A stretch of 25,943 nt of DNA from an uncultured Flavobacteriales bacterium (GTDB taxonomy: Bacteria > Bacteroidota > Bacteroidia > Flavobacteriales_D > Parvicellaceae): assembly GCA_938084875.1 (NCBI GenBank), contig CALKFX010000026.1, positions 1 through 25,943 on the forward strand, in the 5' to 3' direction. How positions within the stretch are numbered: the stretch's first letter is position 1; each line of letters starts with the position of its first letter. The notes beneath the pieces were generated by a model. That model searched no databases. It had not been told where the DNA came from and saw only the letters and a list, made by a program, of their open reading frames with translations. The translations under genes were made by a program, and so were the position numbers. Positions 24,882-25,943 of the stretch are shown here, one piece after another.

Positions 24882-25645
24882 TACTTTACAATAAACCAAT
24901 TATTTGTTAACTTTTGACGGTTATATATCATCTCTTGTTTAGTTTGTAAATCTATTAACTTTTTTCCAGCATATTTAGCTATTGCATGTCCAGCTGCTGT
25001 ATCCCACTCCATAGTTGGCGCGAATCTAGGGTAAACATCTGCACTTCCCTCTGCTACCAAGCAAATTTTAAGGGAACTTCCCATAGAGACAATTTCAACA
25101 TTCTTTTTTCTTTTTCTTATATCCTCAAAATATTCTTTAGTTTCTGGGCTTTGATGAGATCTGCTACCAACTACTTTGAAATTAGTAGATTTATTGTCTA
25201 AAGGTAACTTGACTTTTTTTTCATTAATTTCTCTATAGGATCCATTAGAAGAGCCATAATACAACCAGCCCTTAACTGGTACAAAAATAACTCCTAAAAT
25301 AGGTTTTCCATTTTTAACCAAAGCGATATTAACTGTGAACTCTCCATTCCTTTTTACAAACTCTTTGGTCCCGTCCAAAGGATCTACAATCCAAAGTAAT
25401 TTCCAATTTTTCCTGTCCTTATATTCGTTTAGTCTACCCTCCTCACTTAAAATTGGAATACTGGTTTTCAACAAGTAGCTTTCTATAATATCATTTGCTT
25501 GTTGGTCAGCTATAGTTAAGGGGGATTTGTCTTCTTTATAACGAACAGAAAATTCTTCTCCATAAATTTGCAGTATTTTCTCTCCCGCTTTTTGAGCTGC
25601 TTCAATGGCAATTTTTAACCAATTACTCTCTTTTGCTTCGTCCAT
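24881..25645 (-). CDS. cysQ: 3'(2'),5'-bisphosphate nucleotidase CysQ
   Basis: Inositol-monophosphatase-family enzyme that hydrolyses 3'-phosphoadenosine 5'-phosphate (PAP), the by-product of PAPS-dependent sulfation or sulfate reduction. The 254-residue protein has the metal site set LSEEGR, WIVDPLDGTKEFV and MEWDTAAGHAI, and KEF after DGT is the CysQ form of the motif. It overlaps the DUF2061 gene at its start (23 bases) and gmd at its end (TAATG), so it belongs to the same operon as the GDP-fucose genes. That links sulfur metabolism and glycan synthesis by position only. Confidence 0.92.
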   Translation of the reverse strand: MDEAKESNWLKIAIEAAQKAGEKILQIYGEEFSVRYKEDKSPLTIADQQANDIIESYLLKTSIPILSEEGRLNEYKDRKNWKLLWIVDPLDGTKEFVKRNGEFTVNIALVKNGKPILGVIFVPVKGWLYYGSSNGSYREINEKKVKLPLDNKSTNFKVVGSRSHQSPETKEYFEDIRKRKKNVEIVSMGSSLKICLVAEGSADVYPRFAPTMEWDTAAGHAIAKYAGKKLIDLQTKQEMIYNRQKLTNNWFIVK

Positions 25646-25844
25646 TTAATCCAAAATTAGATTTGTACCAAATTCTCTCATGAAAATAATAAATTGGCAT
25701 TTTAACAAAAAATTCAATTCCTCCAACGGTTACACCTGTTAATGGATCACCACTTACTAGCCAAGCAATAACCATGGTGGTAAGGGTTGCAGTAAGTCTC
25801 CAAGTAAATGTCTTGGCTAGATGTCTTTTTTTACTACTTTTCAT
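25623..25844 (-). CDS. DUF2061 small membrane protein
   Basis: A 73-residue protein with a basic N-terminus (KSSKKRHLAKTFTWR), a hydrophobic stretch (about 19-31), a GGIEFFVKMPIYYFHERIW segment that marks DUF2061, and a charged tail. Members are predicted membrane proteins of unknown function, and I recall them near sulfate-activation genes in Bacteroidota, which agrees with the cysQ neighbour. The ATG lies one base after the stop of the previous gene and the end overlaps cysQ by 23 bases. No reaction can be assigned. Confidence 0.82.
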   Translation of the reverse strand: MKSSKKRHLAKTFTWRLTATLTTMVIAWLVSGDPLTGVTVGGIEFFVKMPIYYFHERIWYKSNFGLNGRSKRE

Positions 25845-25845
25845 T

Positions 25846-25941
25846 TTAATAATTATTGGTGGAAGTAAAATCTTTTTCTATTGGGTGCCAAGTTGTTTTT
25901 GCTTCCATAAATTTTTTGATAACATATGGAGATTCAAAACT
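25846..25941 (-). CDS. C-terminal end of an unidentified gene cut by the window edge
   Basis: The minus strand is open from the edge for 31 codons to a TAA at 25846-25848, one base before the DUF2061 start. The visible residues include ESPYVIKKFMEAKTTWHPI, well-formed protein sequence without internal stops. The tight spacing says it belongs to the same operon. I cannot name the family from this fragment; with cysQ and DUF2061 beside it, a sulfate-activation or nucleotide-sugar gene would be reasonable guesses. Confidence 0.55.
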   Translation of the reverse strand, partial: SFESPYVIKKFMEAKTTWHPIEKDFTSTNNY

Positions 25942-25943
25942 AC

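Overview
This window is an AT-rich, almost gap-free piece of a chromosome from a Bacteroidota bacterium, most likely Flavobacteriia. The evidence is the gene content (methionine synthase split in two, COX10-like heme O synthase beside two subunit-III-like oxidase proteins, DUF420 protein, Wzi/RemB-like outer-membrane proteins), the absence of clear Shine-Dalgarno sites, several TTG starts, and promoter-like TAnnTTTG boxes as used by the Bacteroidota housekeeping sigma factor. I see no tRNA, rRNA, insertion sequence, phage gene or CRISPR array.

The left part (1-9370, plus strand) is housekeeping: the end of a TatD-family nuclease gene, a membrane-anchored DUF4105/Lnb-type protein, dihydrolipoyl dehydrogenase (lpdA), ferrochelatase (hemH), aminodeoxychorismate synthase component I (pabB), tRNA-Ile lysidine synthase (tilS), then a full three-part DsbD reductase followed directly by a stand-alone DsbD N-terminal-type domain. 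The last of these overlaps tail-to-tail with metH.

The middle (9354-13240, minus strand) is a cobalamin-dependent methionine synthase encoded as two polypeptides: the homocysteine-methyltransferase domain, then the folate, cobalamin and activation domains. A well-preserved SAM-I riboswitch precedes it, with a visible terminator and a competing antiterminator.

The next block (13270-18713, minus strand) builds and matures an aa3-type cytochrome c oxidase. In transcription order it holds heme O synthase (cyoE/ctaB), a subunit-III-like protein with a very large soluble insertion, a second subunit III, a subunit IV-like protein, a tandem double-domain SCO copper protein, a DUF420 (CtaM-like) protein and a 79-residue CxxC membrane protein. 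Subunits I and II are not in the window.

The right part (18761 to the edge, minus strand) is a tightly overlapping surface-polysaccharide operon. It runs from an unidentified gene end, through a DUF2061 protein, CysQ (PAP phosphatase), GDP-mannose 4,6-dehydratase, GDP-fucose synthase, a Wzi-like outer-membrane protein and a polyprenyl-phosphate sugar-phosphate transferase, to a second Wzi-like protein. Together these suggest a fucose-containing, possibly sulfated, surface glycan with its own outer-membrane anchoring or assembly proteins.

No completely new system is evident. The least explained parts are the remodelled oxidase maturation cluster and the paired Wzi/RemB-like barrels flanking the glycan-initiating transferase.
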